From: Macrostomum hystrix
Lineage: Eukaryota > Platyhelminthes > Macrostomidae
Reading direction: 5' to 3'
Assembly (NCBI GenBank): GCA_950097015.1
Contig: CATNEN010000025.1
Location: forward strand, 7,916,001 to 7,980,000
DNA: 64,000 bases
The first letter of the stretch is position 1; every line of letters starts with the position of its first letter. The notes beneath the pieces are model-generated. The model was not told the origin of the DNA. It was given only the letters and a program-made list of their open reading frames with translations, and made no database searches. Both the position numbers and the translations under genes were made by a program. Positions 32,293 through 41,785 of this stretch are shown here, in pieces.

Positions 32293-35200
32293 TCAGGGTG
32301 GTCCGTCGGTCGGTTCCGCCGCGCGATCTTCCTCGCCATAGGCTGGGAAGAAATCAGCTCGGCCGGTATCCCGGAGGAAGTGGGCGAGCTGAGGGATGTT
32401 CTCGGGCGAGCAGGCTTCGGCAAGAGTCGGTGCCGGCCCGAGGTGTTTTAGCCTAGCCCGGGTGAAGGCCGGGCAGTGGCAAATGAAATGCTCGGCGTTT
32501 TCACGGCCGGAGCAGCAGAAAGGACACGTTTCCTCAGGCACGTGGCCTTGGAGGTAGCGGTGTCTGGTGAAGCAGCCATGTCCCGAAAGGGCCATGGTGA
32601 CTGCTCTCAGGTCTCTGCGGTTTAGCCTGAGTAAGGCCTTACGCAGGTTACTAGAGGGGGTTGGCACCGCAGCCCTGGACTGGCGACAGTTCAGGGTGCT
32701 GGACCACCTCCTCCGGTGCTGGGTCTCCATCCAGTGGTTGATGCTGGAGTTGACAACGGAGGCGGGGATCGGGGATTCCGGGCCCGGGCCCATCAGGGAG
32801 CTGGCTGCTCCAGCCTTTGCAAGCTCGTCCGCCATCTCATTCCCTGTGAGCCCGGCGTGCCCAGGGATCCACATCAGCTCCACCTTGTTAGACTGCGCCA
32901 AACCGTTTAACTGGGTGTTGCAGTCCAAGGTGGTTCTGGAGCGAGAGGTGCAGCGACTGAGGGCCTTGAGGGCTGCTTGACTGTCGGAGTGAAAAAAGAT
33001 CCTCCGACCAGCCAGCTGCCTCTGGCGCAGCTCAGCCGCACAGAAACTGATGGCGAGCATTTCGTTTTGGAAAACGCTTGAGCTCTTGCCACAGTGTTGG
33101 GAGTGGGTCCAGAGGACCTCGCCACCCGAGGCGACGCACACCCCGAATCCCGATTTACCGTTCATCAGGGAGCCGTCAGTGTAACAGTGGACTGCGGGGT
33201 CATCCCAGCAGTCCTTTACCTCATTACGAGGGAAGATGCTGACTTTGTACCTGTGGCTCCGGAGTAAAGTGGCCGGGGCCCCGTCCGAAAGGATGGTGAG
33301 CCCTCCGCACTCGCCCAGAGTTTTCAGGCAGAGGTCAGAGTGGGGCAGAAGGGAGCGCTTCGAGAAGGCTCGCGAATTCTGGAAGGATACACCCGCATCA
33401 AGGAGACGACGGGTGGACTTTGCCACTTCCCCCTTAACAAAAATGTCAATGGGTGTAGCGTTGAGGAAAGCGTTCATGCCTTCAAAGGGAGTGGAGGGTG
33501 GGGCGCCCAGCGTCATGCGACAGGCTCTGCCCTGCACCCTATAAAGCGCCTCCAGGTTTTTCTGGATGCTCATGGCACTGGCCCAGATGAGGCCAGCGTA
33601 AGCGACTGACGGTCTAATGATCGCCGTGTAAATCCACCAAAGGTTTTTGGGGGTTAGCCCCCAAGTGGTGCCCACGGCTCGCCTGACTTGCGCCAGAATG
33701 GCCAGGGCCCTCTTGGCCTTTGTGGTAATGTGCGGGGTCCAGTTAAGCCTATGGTCTAGCAGGATACCAAGGCACCGGACCTGCTTTTCCATGGCAATAT
33801 TCTTGCCATAGAGAGTCAGAGGCTCAATGGTCCAGCGCAGCCTGCTGGTAAACATAACCGCAACGGTCTTGGACTCAGAGAGTCGGAGCCCGCATTGGTC
33901 CGCCCAGCGCACCGCCCTGTTGATAAAGCCCTGAATGAGGTCCCTGGTGGTTTCCGCCGAGGGGCCCGCGCAGATGGCGGTCACATCGTCGGCATATCCC
34001 ACCTTCAGGACTGGGTCAGGCCGAGTGCTTTTTAGCAGCTCATCCATGACGAGATTCCACAGCAGTGGGGTGAGGACGCCACCTTGGGGCCCTCCTTTTA
34101 GGACAGGTGCCGAGAGCACCCTGCCTTCGAGGTGGGCCACCACGTGGCGATTCCGGATCATGTACATGACCCAACGGACGAGGTGGGGGTGAGTGGCCCT
34201 GGAAACCAGGGCCTTCTCAAAGGCTTCGAAAATAACGTTATCGAAGGCCCCCTCAATATCAAGGAAAACAGCCAGGGCAAAACCGCTGCCCAGCACTGCC
34301 TTCTCGAGAGTCTCCACAATGCAGTGGAGGGCGCTCTCCGTGGACCGGCCCGCCCGAAAGGCGTGCTGGTTTGGTGAGAGCGGGGCCCGCCCTAGCTCTA
34401 CAGTAAGAAGGCGCCAGAGCACCAGTCTTTCCATGAGCTTGAGGCAGGTGGAAGTCAAGCTTATCGGGCGATAAGACTTGACCGAGCGATAGTCGCCTTT
34501 GGCGGGCTTCGGGATGAAGACGACCCGGGCTTCATGCCACCGCGCTGGTACGTAGCCCAGCACGATGCAGGCCCGTAGAAGTCTGCAGAGGAGATGGAGG
34601 AAGCGGCCATTTTTAACCGCTTCATGCAGAAAGGCCGGATATATACCATCTGGCCCAGGTGCTTTAAAAGGATTGAATGACTTAGCCGCGCGAACGATGC
34701 GGTCATTCGTAACGAGTGACTGAGCCAGGCCCTGACCTCCACGCGAGTGGTCGTCTGGGCCGAAGTGCGCCGGTACACTCGGGAAGAAATGCCCTAGCAT
34801 AAGCTCGAGCGTTTCCTCCGGGCGCTCAGTGATCGAGCCGTCCGGCTTTTTAATCGATGAGAGCTTGGAGAAGCGGTCGTTGGTGAGCGCCTTTACCACG
34901 CGGGCCGTGGGCCGCGAGCCCTCAAGCCCTTCGCAGTATTGTCGCCACTTGTTCGCTTTTGCCCTTCTGACCCGGCCCTTAAACTCATGGATGGCGCGAG
35001 TATAGGCCTCTTTGTCATCAGGGTCGTGCGAGGTTTTCAGCTTCCTCTGGAGAGCCTTAGCTCGGCGTCTTAGGATTCCGAGCTCGGGGTTCCACCAGGG
35101 GGCCGATTTTTTGCCTTTGTAGGCTTTGAGCGGGCAAGCCATTTCGTAGGCCTCTGTGATGGCGCCGCCCAGCAGGGCAGCCACTCCATCCAGGTCCTGC

Positions 35201-35997
35201 GTGGTTTCCATGGCCATGGAGGGGTCAGAATCCCGAAGGCCCTCATGCAGCTTTTGGCTGAACGCGGGCCAGTCGGTATTTCTGACATTACGCCTCCAAA
35301 TAGGCTTTTGCTTCTTATCGGGGGTGCCGATGTTGAAACGGATGAAACGGTGGTCCGAGAGCGAGCTTTCGGTCTCCCACACCTCCCACCCCAGCACCCT
35401 TGGGAGGATGCCGGGTGAGGCCAGGGTGACGTCAAGCACCTCAGCCCACCGCCCATTGTCGAAAGTGGGCGTGTTGCCCACATTGCAGAAGTTTAGAGGC
35501 GTGCCGCTGACGAAGGCCAGGAGCTCTTCGCCGCGGTCATTGATTTTTGAGCTACCCCAGTGGGTGTGATGCGAGTTTACATCTCCCGCGAGGAGCAGCT
35601 CGAAGTTTCGTGCCCTGGCGAATTCACAGAGGGCGACGAGGGTATCGCTAACCACGGGGGCGTCGCCTGCCAGGTAGGCGGATGCCACGAGGGTCAACTT
35701 GTTAGGCACAATGTGTGCAGATTGGATGACGCAGATGTCCCCGTTAGAGAGATCGGGTCTCATCCACGCATTTAAGGCTTTTGCGGCATAGATCAGTGAT
35801 CTAGGGCGGACAGAGTCTGCCATGCAGAAGCAGTCATAGCCAGCAGGAATGTTGCTTGGCTTGTTCTTTGATAGCCAGGGCTCCTGCACAAGTACAAGGC
35901 CCGGCATCATGCGCTCTGTCGTGCGCATCAGATTGACTGATGCTGCCACGCAGTGCTGGGTGTTAACTTGCAGACATGATATTCCGGGGATCATCAT
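32293..35997 (-). CDS. Retrotransposon ORF2: endonuclease, reverse transcriptase, RNase H
   Basis: This 1234-residue polyprotein drives target-primed reverse transcription. The APE-like endonuclease occupies about residues 1-225, with QEPW at 38-41, GDVNSHH at 138-144 and SDH at 214-216. The reverse transcriptase spans about 440-720, with APGPDG at 446-451, FLDIEGAFD at 578-586 and the catalytic YADD at 668-671. RNase H spans about 935-1065, with a complete D941, E979, D1005, D1057 set (in YTDGS, NEM, HSDSQ and MADEL) and WIPGH at 1043-1047. A C-terminal CX2CX8HX4C zinc motif is at 1158-1175. No stop or frameshift interrupts it. Its ATG lies 12 bases after the ORF1 stop in the same frame, so it may be made by re-initiation or UAG readthrough. 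TTTGGG-like 5' truncation is absent: the element is full length. Confidence 0.95.
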   Translation of the reverse strand: MMIPGISCLQVNTQHCVAASVNLMRTTERMMPGLVLVQEPWLSKNKPSNIPAGYDCFCMADSVRPRSLIYAAKALNAWMRPDLSNGDICVIQSAHIVPNKLTLVASAYLAGDAPVVSDTLVALCEFARARNFELLLAGDVNSHHTHWGSSKINDRGEELLAFVSGTPLNFCNVGNTPTFDNGRWAEVLDVTLASPGILPRVLGWEVWETESSLSDHRFIRFNIGTPDKKQKPIWRRNVRNTDWPAFSQKLHEGLRDSDPSMAMETTQDLDGVAALLGGAITEAYEMACPLKAYKGKKSAPWWNPELGILRRRAKALQRKLKTSHDPDDKEAYTRAIHEFKGRVRRAKANKWRQYCEGLEGSRPTARVVKALTNDRFSKLSSIKKPDGSITERPEETLELMLGHFFPSVPAHFGPDDHSRGGQGLAQSLVTNDRIVRAAKSFNPFKAPGPDGIYPAFLHEAVKNGRFLHLLCRLLRACIVLGYVPARWHEARVVFIPKPAKGDYRSVKSYRPISLTSTCLKLMERLVLWRLLTVELGRAPLSPNQHAFRAGRSTESALHCIVETLEKAVLGSGFALAVFLDIEGAFDNVIFEAFEKALVSRATHPHLVRWVMYMIRNRHVVAHLEGRVLSAPVLKGGPQGGVLTPLLWNLVMDELLKSTRPDPVLKVGYADDVTAICAGPSAETTRDLIQGFINRAVRWADQCGLRLSESKTVAVMFTSRLRWTIEPLTLYGKNIAMEKQVRCLGILLDHRLNWTPHITTKAKRALAILAQVRRAVGTTWGLTPKNLWWIYTAIIRPSVAYAGLIWASAMSIQKNLEALYRVQGRACRMTLGAPPSTPFEGMNAFLNATPIDIFVKGEVAKSTRRLLDAGVSFQNSRAFSKRSLLPHSDLCLKTLGECGGLTILSDGAPATLLRSHRYKVSIFPRNEVKDCWDDPAVHCYTDGSLMNGKSGFGVCVASGGEVLWTHSQHCGKSSSVFQNEMLAISFCAAELRQRQLAGRRIFFHSDSQAALKALSRCTSRSRTTLDCNTQLNGLAQSNKVELMWIPGHAGLTGNEMADELAKAGAASSLMGPGPESPIPASVVNSSINHWMETQHRRRWSSTLNCRQSRAAVPTPSSNLRKALLRLNRRDLRAVTMALSGHGCFTRHRYLQGHVPEETCPFCCSGRENAEHFICHCPAFTRARLKHLGPAPTLAEACSPENIPQLAHFLRDTGRADFFPAYGEEDRAAEPTDGPP

Positions 35998-36009
35998 GCA
36001 GGCAGAGGT

Positions 36010-37569
36010 CTACTTGGAGGGGGACCCAGCCAGAAGGCGGTCCTCCTCCTCCGGGTCGATGTCGGTAGCCATGGGCTCCTCCGTGCCCAGGCCCCGAGCC
36101 GGAGACGGGAACTCGACGGCGTCAGCCGCCCAGTCCCCGCCCCCGGCCCCGAGCCCAGGCCCAGAGTCGCCCTCAACTGGAGCCGACACCGCTCCCTGGG
36201 CCGTGGGAGGGGCGCTCGAAGGGCCCTGCTCGATGGAGCTGGGCACCTCTGAGGCCTCCCCCGTAGCCCTTGGTTGCGGCGCCTGCCCCGGTGGGCCACC
36301 GCGCATCTCAGCGCGCAGCTGGGCCATCTTGGCGGTTCGCACCACCTCGGAGGCCCGCTGGAGAAGGCCCCGGCGCTTTGTGACACGCGCGGGGCGACGC
36401 TCAGAGCCGCCAGCGATGGCACGCTCTGGCCTTTTTTGGCGGGACGACTGGGCCCTGCCCCCAGTCCCAGCCTTGGGGTCCGAGGACCCTTCATTGGCCG
36501 GTACGGTGGTGGGCCCGGTCTGACCTCGGGTTTTATCCGCCTCGAAGGCGAAGATTTTGGTCTTCCACAGACCAATGCAAATGTTGGCGCCATCTGGGTA
36601 GCGGCGTGTCCATTGCTCGGACAGGCCCAGAATGGCGGTGAAACCGGTGCCGTCGGGGCGCAGGATCGTGCGGTGCACGATCAGGCCCGCTGTCGGCAGC
36701 TCCCGGTTCATCGCGATGAGGCCCCTGCGGAGGTCCTCAGCGCTGGTGACGACACTTTTCGCCGGGACGAAGATACGGTGTCGCTTGGTCTTTGGTGGCT
36801 CGTTCTCCCGTAGGAACTCGAGGCCAGCCGCCCAGCTCTGCGTGGGCAGCAACTCGAGGAGCCGCCGCCCCGATTCCGCATCGCCGGGCCAGACGACGAA
36901 GCACGATTCCCTGGTAGCGCTTGCGCCGACCGCCAGGGGCTCGCCCTTCAGTTGAAGTTGCCACAACATAGCATCTATGTTGCGGCAAATGTCGCTGAGC
37001 TGTTCGCTGCTCAGCCTTTTCCCGTCTCTGCCGGTGATGATGACGGCAGGTTGCCTACGTGCGATGGCGGCGTAGGTAGCTTGTGGTCCCGGGCCCTGTC
37101 CGGTGGCGTCCCCACCCTCGGGATCTGCGTCGGCGGTGGGCACAGGGCCCTCCGCCTCCGCTTCTCCTTCGGGCCGGGCAGCCGTCCGGATGGGCGCCGG
37201 GCCCTCCTTGGCCCGCGACCCTGGCCTCGGGGCGTCGTGGGCTCCGCCCCGTGCAGGAGCCTGGGCAGGAGGCACAAGGCCCCCCGCCCCAGCCCCCGCC
37301 CTAGGCAGAGCCCCTTCGGCCCCTCTGGCCTGGGCCTGGTCCTTGGTCAATGGAGCCGACGTGCCGTGGGCCAGCATGCGCCTACGGCGTTTTGCCGCTC
37401 CAGAGGTGGTGGAGCGCTTAGCGCCCCGGTCATCGCGCGAGTTGGGCAGCGCGGCATTTGTGGCGGTCGCGGGGCCAGCTAGCCCGGGCGCCGCAGCGTG
37501 TATGGCCTCAGGCACCATGGTGTCCTCGGCCGGAGCAGTTGAAGGGCTAGAAGCCATTGAAAGCTGCAA
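36010..37569 (-). CDS. Retrotransposon ORF1, nucleic-acid-binding type, no zinc knuckles
   Basis: The protein has 519 residues. Residues 1-170 are a Pro/Ala/Gly-rich, probably disordered region with a basic KRRRR at 60-64 that may be a nuclear signal. Residues about 183-345 form the only globular-looking part, with SSEQLSDICRNIDA, CFVVWPGD, a KRHRIFVPA strand and a closing WKTKIFAFEA. Its layout resembles the DUF4780-type domain seen in ORF1 of some invertebrate LINEs; this match is from memory and unverified. The C-terminal third is again disordered, basic then acidic. No CCHC knuckle is present. ORF1 products bind element RNA to form the retrotransposition particle. The frame is intact and GC-rich and ends in TAG at 36010-36012. 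Confidence 0.85.
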   Translation of the reverse strand: MQLSMASSPSTAPAEDTMVPEAIHAAAPGLAGPATATNAALPNSRDDRGAKRSTTSGAAKRRRRMLAHGTSAPLTKDQAQARGAEGALPRAGAGAGGLVPPAQAPARGGAHDAPRPGSRAKEGPAPIRTAARPEGEAEAEGPVPTADADPEGGDATGQGPGPQATYAAIARRQPAVIITGRDGKRLSSEQLSDICRNIDAMLWQLQLKGEPLAVGASATRESCFVVWPGDAESGRRLLELLPTQSWAAGLEFLRENEPPKTKRHRIFVPAKSVVTSAEDLRRGLIAMNRELPTAGLIVHRTILRPDGTGFTAILGLSEQWTRRYPDGANICIGLWKTKIFAFEADKTRGQTGPTTVPANEGSSDPKAGTGGRAQSSRQKRPERAIAGGSERRPARVTKRRGLLQRASEVVRTAKMAQLRAEMRGGPPGQAPQPRATGEASEVPSSIEQGPSSAPPTAQGAVSAPVEGDSGPGLGAGGGDWAADAVEFPSPARGLGTEEPMATDIDPEEEDRLLAGSPSK

Positions 37570-38226
37570 TGAAGAGAGGGGCTTCCTGTAGACACAGGCA
37601 GGAATAACCCGCTCAGCCGCGATCCCAAAACTGAGCGGGGGCAGCCAAAAAAGACAAGTTACAACCCGGGGTGGGATGCCAGGACCACCGGGAGGAACCG
37701 TAAGAGACCAGACTACTCCCTGGCCAAGCGTCCATCAGCACGGTCAACACTGGGACATTGGAGGGTGCCATTGAGCCGGCGCCGAGGCCTGCGGGCTGGC
37801 CGCAAACCCTGTTAAGGTCAAAGGGTGACACCTGTCCCTCAGGGCCGTAGCCAGAGGTACCTGATCACGCACAGGTGCACGAAAATTGCGGACAAGCCAC
37901 ATACCCTGTTAAGGTCAAAGGGTGACACCTTTCCCTCCAGCCGGGGCTAGAGGTACCCAGTTTGGCCGGAGGCCCTGGATGGGTCATCCAGCGCTGTTGC
38001 CCATTCTGTCCGGCTGCCCTAGGGTCAGCCTTGAACACTCGCGGGACGTGTACCCATGGGTCAGCTGACGGGACAGCGTTGGAGGGATTCCTGCACCCGA
38101 AGGTACAGGTCTCCTTCCTGCCAGGCCTGCTCAAAAAACGGCTGCAGGTGTGAGGCATCGCAGACCAAAGCCCGTGGGCCTGGACTGACTCATACCTCAC
38201 AGGCACTGTGTCCCGCCGGTGCGAGC
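37570..38226 (-). other. Retrotransposon 5' UTR with internal duplication
   Basis: About 657 bases between the element's 5' end and the ORF1 start. The string ACCCTGTTAAGGTCAAAGGG and the 30 bases after it occur twice, at 37806 and 37913, offset by 107 bp. LINEs of this group carry internal promoters near the 5' end, so the duplicated block is a candidate promoter or regulatory module. Short open frames here look like chance. Confidence 0.7.
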
Positions 38227-38239
38227 GCATTGTATTGGG
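38227..38239. other. Target-site duplication, right copy
   Basis: GCATTGTATTGGG, identical to 32160-32172. It marks the 5' end of the minus-strand retrotransposon. The pre-insertion site would have a single copy. Confidence 0.8.
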
Positions 38240-38624
38240 TGTGTTGAATAGAATCCCACCTTTATGAACTTTTCCCCTTGAATGAAATGATGGTTATGCA
38301 ATGCTCTCGAAAAAAAAACAAGAGAGATTGAGAACGACTGAACAATAATGCAGTTGGGAAATGCACCTGCAAGTTTAAATAGAGTTACACCAAGCTACAA
38401 TGCACAACTATTCCCACATTTTCTCTTGTAACTGTCCATCAGGTGATAAAAAGAATGAGGCATTGCAGAGAAAATGGAAAGCCATGGCTTGCAAAATAAC
38501 TATAGCAACAATGCAATTAAAATAGCGAAGCATAGAGCTATACGCTTGTACAGCTTGAGTGGTCTGAGCTGCTTAGCAGCAGCAGCAGCGCAATAGCAAT
38601 AGCAAAAGCAACAACAACAACAAT
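38240..38624. other. Spacer with CAG/CAA-type low complexity at its end
   Basis: Unique AT-rich sequence, then AGCAGCAGCAGCAG and CAACAACAACAACAAT just before the SINE. Confidence 0.6.
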
Positions 38625-38960
38625 GGGTGAGTGGAATAGCGGTTAACGCGTCTGCCTCTCGCACCAAGGTCCCTGAGCTCGATTCCGCGGCGAGGCCACA
38701 TTAAGTGGGGGCTTTTCGTGCAATTTACGCCCTTGACTGTCAAACACCAAGCCACAGTAAAAGTGAACACTGCCTGACGATGAGAAAGTCAGGGCCGATT
38801 AACACACCTGTGTGAGTGTATGCCTGCGTACGGTATCTGTGTGCGTGTGTGCTCAAGAGTCCGCGAAATGAGCAGAATTGCCTCCTCGCTGGCTGCGGGT
38901 CGAGTGTTACTAAATGATGTGCCATTGCCCGCAGCCCTCCTGCAATTATTATTATTATTA
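38625..38960 (+). mobile_element. tRNA-derived SINE, family 1, full-length
   Basis: The element begins GGGTGAGTGG and contains a box A-like TAGCGGTTAACGCG (38637-38650) and a box B-like GAGCTCGATTCC (38675-38686), spaced as in tRNA genes. A tRNA-unrelated body follows with GCCTGACGATGAGAAAGTC, a TGTGCGTGTGTGCTCA segment and TGCCATTGCCCGCAGCCCTC. It ends in an ATT repeat tail. AACAACAACAAT flanks both sides (38613-38624 and 38960-38971) and may be the target-site duplication, though it is low complexity. It would be transcribed by RNA polymerase III and mobilised by a LINE. Confidence 0.75.
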
Positions 38961-38974
38961 ACAACAACAATAGC

Positions 38975-39287
38975 AGCAGCAGCAACAGCTGAAGTGGAAA
39001 CCCTGAGTATAGTCTCCATGCGAACACCACCAAGCGAAAAAACACAACGACAGCAGCAGCAAGGATCCACCGGGTTTTATCGGACCAGCCAGTATTCCAA
39101 CGTTCGTGTCCTCGGCCAGAGGACCTCCCACCCGGCGGCTGACAGTCCAGCTCCTGCAGCCAGCCCCGAGGGTGTCTTGCCGGAGTCTGAAGCTGGTCGG
39201 AGGTCTGTCGGATGTCGGGCAGACATTTTGTGGTGTTTGATGGTGAAGGGCTGGACGGTCGATTGGCTGGGGTATTCGGTTAAGACT
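38975..39287. other. Spacer, moderately GC-rich, no gene assigned
   Basis: About 310 bases between the SINE and the CAG tract. A plus-strand frame (38820-39971, 383 codons) crosses SINE, this spacer and the CAG array. The spacer part contains protein-like text such as YRTSQYSNVRVLGQRTS, but the frame's start lies in the SINE, so I do not call it a gene. Confidence 0.4.
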
Positions 39288-39660
<373 letters not shown>

Positions 39661-40555
39661 TCTGTCTCTTCTCAATACAGCTATGGCCTCTAGTGTCAAA
39701 GGGCATGCAGCATTGTAGCCAAAATGGCATTTCCCAAATCCGGTTCTTTCAAACATTTTCCAAAGCCCATGCTTCTCTTCTCATCGTAGACTTTTTCTTT
39801 GCAATTTTCATTGTCTTTCCTATTATCCCTATGCGATTTTGTCATCCTAGAAAACACAACAATGGCAGGACAATGGCAATGGTTGGCAATATCCTGTGCG
39901 TCTTAATCCACGTGAGAGAGATTTTTTGCATTTTTTACGTTCGGATTTTTTACTTCTCCTGTCGCTGTTAATTTACTCGTATTAAAGCCGAAATCTGATG
40001 ACTAGTGTTGTCACACAACTTTCCATTTAATGTCTTTGTTCAGGGTTTATACTGATTTAAAAAATGAAAGCAGACAGACGATAGAATTGTAGCAATATCC
40101 CATCTTGTTGGTTACTAACCAGGGGTAAATAAATCCCAGTTTCGTATGGCCATTCCGTTTTACCTAAGAAGCAGAGAAACAAATTTATTGCATTCAACAA
40201 AAAAGCAAAGAATTGATACTATTTTTATGATTCTGTTGCTGCTGCTGCTGCTTTCAGTTTTTTTAGGATAGTCTGTAAGATCATACTGTCTAAATACATA
40301 AATCTAAACAGCTATTTTTATAATATTTACTCACCAATGTCAATGCCGTTTGAGCAGTGCTGAGCAGTGTTTTATGGGTAGCATTTTATGGCTAATTGTG
40401 TCTGCAATAATAAATAGCTATCATACGATAAAATTTGGCATGAATGAGGAAACGATGGAAGGAAAAAAAGTCGAAACGAGCGGGGATGTTCTAGTAAGAA
40501 ATGGAAAACAGGGTGCGGTGAGTGAGATAATAAATAGAGGCAGAGTGAGAGTGAA
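39661..40555. other. Spacer, no gene seen
   Basis: About 900 bases of AT-rich unique DNA with a short CTG run near 40240. The open frame after the CAG array is hydrophobic (IVDFFFAIFIVFPIIP) but has no supporting signals. Confidence 0.5.
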
Positions 40556-40690
40556 AGTGAGAGGGAGAGGGAGAGGGAGAGGGAGAGGGAGAGGGAGAGG
40601 GAGATGGAGAGGGAGAGGGAGAGGGAGAGGGAGAGGGAGAGGGAGAGGCAGAGGGAGAGGGAGAGGGAGAGGGAGAGGGAGAGGGAGAGA
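40556..40690. repeat. GAGAGG microsatellite, left block
   Basis: About 22 copies of GAGAGG (with single T and C changes). With the block at 40848-41065 it flanks the hammerhead ribozyme. Confidence 0.95.
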
Positions 40691-40781
40691 GCGGGAGAGA
40701 GGAGAGAGGACACTGCCCATTGAATTTCAAAAATCTAATGTTGGAATCGATTCCGATATGTATCGAAAAAATTGAAAGCCA

Positions 40782-40791
40782 GATTCGAACC
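40782..40791 (-). promoter_or_regulatory. Pol III box B-like motif downstream of the ribozyme
   Basis: GGTTCGAATC on the minus strand matches the box B consensus. It begins 12 bases after the predicted ribozyme cleavage site. No box A at the expected spacing is obvious, so promoter activity is only possible. Confidence 0.4.
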
Positions 40792-40796
40792 AACCC

Positions 40797-40841
40797 AACT
40801 CCAGACGCGTTTCGCTCTTGTTGGAGCTCATCAGTAGAGCC
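40797..40841 (-). ncRNA. Hammerhead ribozyme, type I, minimal helix III
   Basis: Read on the minus strand, every conserved core element is present in order. Helix I 5' strand is GGCTCTA (40841-40835). The core CTGATGA is at 40834-40828. Helix II is GCTC, loop CAACAA, then GAGC (40827-40814), four perfect pairs. GAAA is at 40813-40810. Helix III is only A-U and C-G pairs closed by a two-base GC loop (40810-40805). The cleavage nucleotide is C at 40804. The helix I 3' strand TGGAGTT (40803-40797) pairs with GGCTCTA, with G-U wobbles. Self-cleavage is predicted between 40804 and 40803. Very short helix III is a known trait of hammerheads in Penelope-like elements and animal satellite DNAs, which act best as dimers. 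The copy lies alone between two GAGAGG arrays. Confidence 0.88.
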
Positions 40842-40847
40842 TTGAGG

Positions 40848-41065
40848 AAGAGAGAGAGGGAGAGGGAGAGGGAGATGGAGAGGGAGAGGGAGAGGGAGAG
40901 GGAGAGGGAGAGGTAAAGAGGAAGAGAGCGAGGGAGAGAGGGAGAGGGAGAGGGAGAGAGGGAGAGGGAGAGGGAGAGGGAGAGGGAGAGGGAGAGAGGG
41001 AGAGGGAGAGGGAGAGGGAGAGGGAGAGGGAGAGAGGGAGAGGGAGAGGGAGAGGGAGAGGGAGA
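40848..41065. repeat. GAGAGG microsatellite, right block
   Basis: About 36 hexamers of GAGAGG with GAGAGAGG and GTAAAGAGGAAGAG interruptions. It starts directly beyond the helix I side of the hammerhead. Confidence 0.95.
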
Positions 41066-41309
41066 CAAAGTGACAGAAGGAGATGAAATAAAAGGAAAGA
41101 TGCCAAGGGACGGCTTTTGAGCCAAGCAAGGAATGAAAAAAACAAAAAAGAAGCCGCCTCCTTAGCTAAAATCTATTTGACTGAATTGTTCTAAAAAAGC
41201 AGAACGATGCCAGGAGTTGAAAGAGAGCTAAAAAATACACTTGTTGCTGGCCTGGTTACTACTGCAGACTTCTTGGCGCGGAGCTTTGCCTGCTATGAGC
41301 CTGGTTGCT
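41066..41309. other. Spacer, no gene seen
   Basis: About 240 bases of unique DNA with no recognised feature. Confidence 0.5.
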
Positions 41310-41785
41310 CTCTCATCTACCTGTCTCCCACTCTCATCTGCCTGTCTCCCACTCTCATCTACCTGTCTCCCACTCTCATCTACCTGTCTCCCACTCTCAT
41401 CTACCTGTCTCCAACTCTCATCTACCTGCCTCTCCCACTCTCATCTACCTGTCTCCCACTCTCATCTACCTGCCTCTCCCACTCTCATCTACCTGTCTCC
41501 CACTCTCATCAACCTGTCTCTCCCTCTCATCTACCTGTCTCTCAATCTCATCTACCTGTCTCTCACTCTCATCTACCTGTCTCCCACTCTCATCAACCTG
41601 TCTCTCCCTCTCATCAAAATGTCTCTCCCTCTCATCTACCTGTCTCTCCCTCTCATCTACCTGTCTCTCCCTCTCATCTACCTGTCTCTCAACCTCATCT
41701 ACCTGTCTCTTAATCTCATCTACCCTTCTCTCAATCTCATCTACCCGTCTCCCACTCTTATCTACCTGTCTCCCACTCTAACCGT
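41310..41785. repeat. 21-bp pyrimidine-rich array
   Basis: About 22 copies of CTCATCTACCTGTCTCCCAC plus T. The later half shifts to TCTCCCTCTCATC and TCTCAATCTCATC forms. Three plus frames are open. Confidence 0.94.

Larger units (their letters stand above)
32173..38226 (-). mobile_element. Full-length non-LTR retrotransposon (Jockey/I/R1-type with RNase H)
   Basis: The element is about 6.05 kb on the minus strand, bounded by a perfect 13-bp direct repeat. In order it has a 5' UTR of about 655 bases with an internal duplication, ORF1 (519 codons), ORF2 (1234 codons with endonuclease, reverse transcriptase, RNase H and CCHC), a 3' UTR of about 120 bases, and a terminal TAAGTCAAG doublet instead of poly(A). 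Both ORFs are intact, and the exact target-site duplication indicates a recent, possibly still active insertion. Its GC content is far above that of the flanks. APE endonuclease plus RNase H plus a C-terminal CCHC fits the I, R1, LOA and Jockey side of the LINE tree. I cannot fix the clade without a phylogeny. Confidence 0.92.

Noticed and set aside
32293-38230. Plus-strand frames of 60-220 codons inside the retrotransposon
   Set aside because: They are shadows of the GC-rich minus-strand ORFs, with no domains of their own.
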